Source of the DNA: an uncultured Azospirillum sp.
GTDB lineage: Bacteria > Pseudomonadota > Alphaproteobacteria > RF32 > CAG-239
NCBI GenBank assembly: GCA_900542055.1
Contig: UQMA01000003.1
Coordinates: forward strand, 1 to 64,000
DNA length: 64,000 bases
Reading direction: 5' to 3'
Shown here: piece by piece, positions 62,565 to 64,000 of the stretch
Layout: every line of letters starts with the position of its first letter
Numbering within the stretch: position 1 is the stretch's first letter
Made by a program: the position numbers and the translations under genes
Notes under the pieces: model-generated
Database searches by the model: none
The model's input: only the letters and a program-made list of their open reading frames with translations
What the model was told of the DNA's origin: nothing

Positions 62565-63212
62565 ATGATTGCCAAATTGCGCGGAATTGTTGATTTTTTC
62601 GGTGATGACAGCGCCATAATCGATGTTAACGGCGTAGGGTATTTGGTGTACGCCTCAAACCGAACACTTTCAAAATTGGTAAAAGGTTCAGAAACAACGC
62701 TTTTTATTGAAACGGTTGTCCGTGAAGACAGTATCAGCCTTTACGGTTTTACGTCTGCACTCGAAAAAGAGTGGTTTTTAACATTAACCAAAGTTCAGGG
62801 CGTGGGAGCAAAAGTCTGCTTGAGCATTCTTTCTATTTTAACTCCTCCGCAGCTTTCTCAGGCTATAGCCGCACAAGATAAAACTTCATTCACCAGAGCG
62901 GCGGGCGTTGGTCCTAAATTGGCCGCAAGAATTGTCACCGAGCTCAAAGGCAAAATGGTCGGACTTCCTGTCGGAGCCGATATTTCTGATTATGCAACGG
63001 CTATGGACGATGAAAATCAGACAACAGCTTCAACAGAAAACTGCTCGGCTGCAAACGCCGTTGAAGATGCAATTTCGGCTTTGGTCAATCTTGGTTATCA
63101 GCGGATTGATGCTTATCAAGCCGTAAATTCCGCCGCCGGAAAAAATCCCGATGCCGGAATTGCCGATTTAATTCGGTTAGCTTTAAAAGAATTTGCAACG
63201 CGGGAGATATAA
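62565..63212 (+). CDS. ruvA: Holliday junction branch migration protein RuvA
   Basis: Tetramer that binds four-way DNA junctions and loads RuvB. The 215-residue protein has the N-terminal OB domain (IAKLRGIVDFFGDDSAIIDV), the two helix-hairpin-helix motifs (VQGVGAKVCLSILSIL and AAGVGPKLAARIVTELKGK) and the C-terminal RuvB-binding helix bundle (NLGYQRIDAYQAVNSAAG). No ruvC lies in front of it in this window. Confidence 0.95.
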   Translation: MIAKLRGIVDFFGDDSAIIDVNGVGYLVYASNRTLSKLVKGSETTLFIETVVREDSISLYGFTSALEKEWFLTLTKVQGVGAKVCLSILSILTPPQLSQAIAAQDKTSFTRAAGVGPKLAARIVTELKGKMVGLPVGADISDYATAMDDENQTTASTENCSAANAVEDAISALVNLGYQRIDAYQAVNSAAGKNPDAGIADLIRLALKEFATREI

Positions 63213-63215
63213 AAA

Positions 63216-64000
63216 ATGGAACGTATTGTAAGCCCGCATGAATTACCAGAAGATGACAATGGAATTAACGCTCCGGTCAATCTCCGTCCTTCTTCGCTTG
63301 ACGAATTTGTTGGTCAGCGTCAGGTTTGCGAAAATCTGAAAATCTTTATTGAAGCCGCAAAAATGCGCCATGAAGCGCTTGACCACGTTTTACTTTTCGG
63401 TCCCCCAGGATTGGGGAAAACAACTTTAGCTTCGATTATAGCCAAAGAATTGGGAGTAAATTTCAAAGCGACTTCCGCTCCAATGATTTCAAAATCAGGT
63501 GATTTGGCAGCTATTTTGACCAATCTTGAAGCAAACGATGTTTTGTTTATTGATGAAATTCATCGTCTTAATCCGGCTATTGAAGAAGTTCTCTATTCGG
63601 CAATGGAAGACTTTCAATTAGACTTAATAATCGGAGAAGGTCCCTCTGCCCGATCGGTAAAAATTGATTTACAACCTTTTACATTGGTTGGCGCCACAAC
63701 TCGTTCGGGATTATTGTCCACGCCTTTGCGCGAACGCTTCGGAATACCTTTGCGTTTGGATTTTTATTCTCCTGACGATTTGGAAAAAATTGTTTTAAGA
63801 GGCGCGCATTTGCTCAATGTACCGATGAATGAACAGGGAGCGCGCGAAATTGCCTGCCGTTCGCGAGGCACCCCGCGTGTTGCCGGACGGCTTTTGCGCC
63901 GCGTTCGTGATTTCGGAGCTGTAACTTCAAACGGTGAAATCGGTGCCAAAACCGCAGATATGGCGCTCAAACGCCTTAATGTCGACAAGCTTGGACTTGA
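63216..64000 (+). CDS. ruvB: Holliday junction helicase RuvB (cut by the window end)
   Basis: Hexameric AAA+ motor that drives branch migration. The 261 codons present start [16 protein letters not shown] and hold [13 protein letters not shown], Walker [13 protein letters not shown], Walker [11 protein letters not shown], sensor 1 GATTRSG, the arginine finger LRERFG and the start of the winged-helix part ([17 protein letters not shown]). It starts 3 bases after ruvA; the last part lies outside the window. Confidence 0.95.
   Translation, partial: MERIVSPHELPEDDNGINAPVNLRPSSLDEFVGQRQVCENLKIFIEAAKMRHEALDHVLLFGPPGLGKTTLASIIAKELGVNFKATSAPMISKSGDLAAILTNLEANDVLFIDEIHRLNPAIEEVLYSAMEDFQLDLIIGEGPSARSVKIDLQPFTLVGATTRSGLLSTPLRERFGIPLRLDFYSPDDLEKIVLRGAHLLNVPMNEQGAREIACRSRGTPRVAGRLLRRVRDFGAVTSNGEIGAKTADMALKRLNVDKLGL

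Overview
The window looks like a chromosomal segment of a low-GC, Gram-negative alphaproteobacterium, probably a host-associated uncultured lineage. The evidence is the envelope gene set (an RND efflux operon, tolQRA, msbA, opgG/opgH, dsbD, an outer-membrane beta-barrel), a full Rnf operon, AT-rich intergenic DNA and a DUF6456-like phage gene. The taxonomic guess is inference from gene content, not a placement.

Left part (1-12.1 kb). A tandem array of hairpin repeats precedes an acrR-acrA-acrB-type operon on the minus strand with a TetR operator in front of it. A large zincin of ImmA/IrrE type and an acidic companion follow, each with its own sigma70-like promoter. Next are a possible small RNA, a zinc-ribbon/TM2 protein, queH, and a three-gene minus-strand cassette: a 467-residue protein ending in an HNH-like nuclease domain, coupled to two SUKH/YrhA-like putative immunity proteins.

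Middle part (12.2-34.4 kb). mnmA converges on dsbD and a CDP-alcohol phosphatidyltransferase. The operon apbE-rseC-rnfBCDGEA encodes the Rnf ion-pumping oxidoreductase and its flavin transferase. A type III restriction-modification pair (mod, res; minus strand) sits behind about 550 bp of structured leader that ends in a terminator hairpin right before the mod ribosome-binding site. Small envelope and unknown genes, tRNA-Lys(CTT), a U32/RlhA-like protein and msbA follow.

Prophage (34.5-50.5 kb). A compact podovirus-like element reads mostly on the minus strand. From right to left it holds a CI-like repressor with its operator cluster, two small early genes and membrane proteins, terS-terL, a GroES-like protein, portal, scaffold-like protein, capsid, head-tail and tail-spike/fibre genes, and a lysis cassette (holin-like, SleB hydrolase, small membrane protein, nested spanin pair). 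No integrase, excisionase or replication gene is visible.

Right part (50.5-64 kb). tolQ-tolR-tolA continues into two membrane proteins, one carrying an L,D-transpeptidase-like domain that lacks its cysteine; tolB and pal are absent here. Two secreted GH24 lysozyme paralogues flank the opgG-X-opgH glucan operon. A beta-barrel protein, an unknown membrane-anchored protein, ruvA and the start of ruvB close the window.
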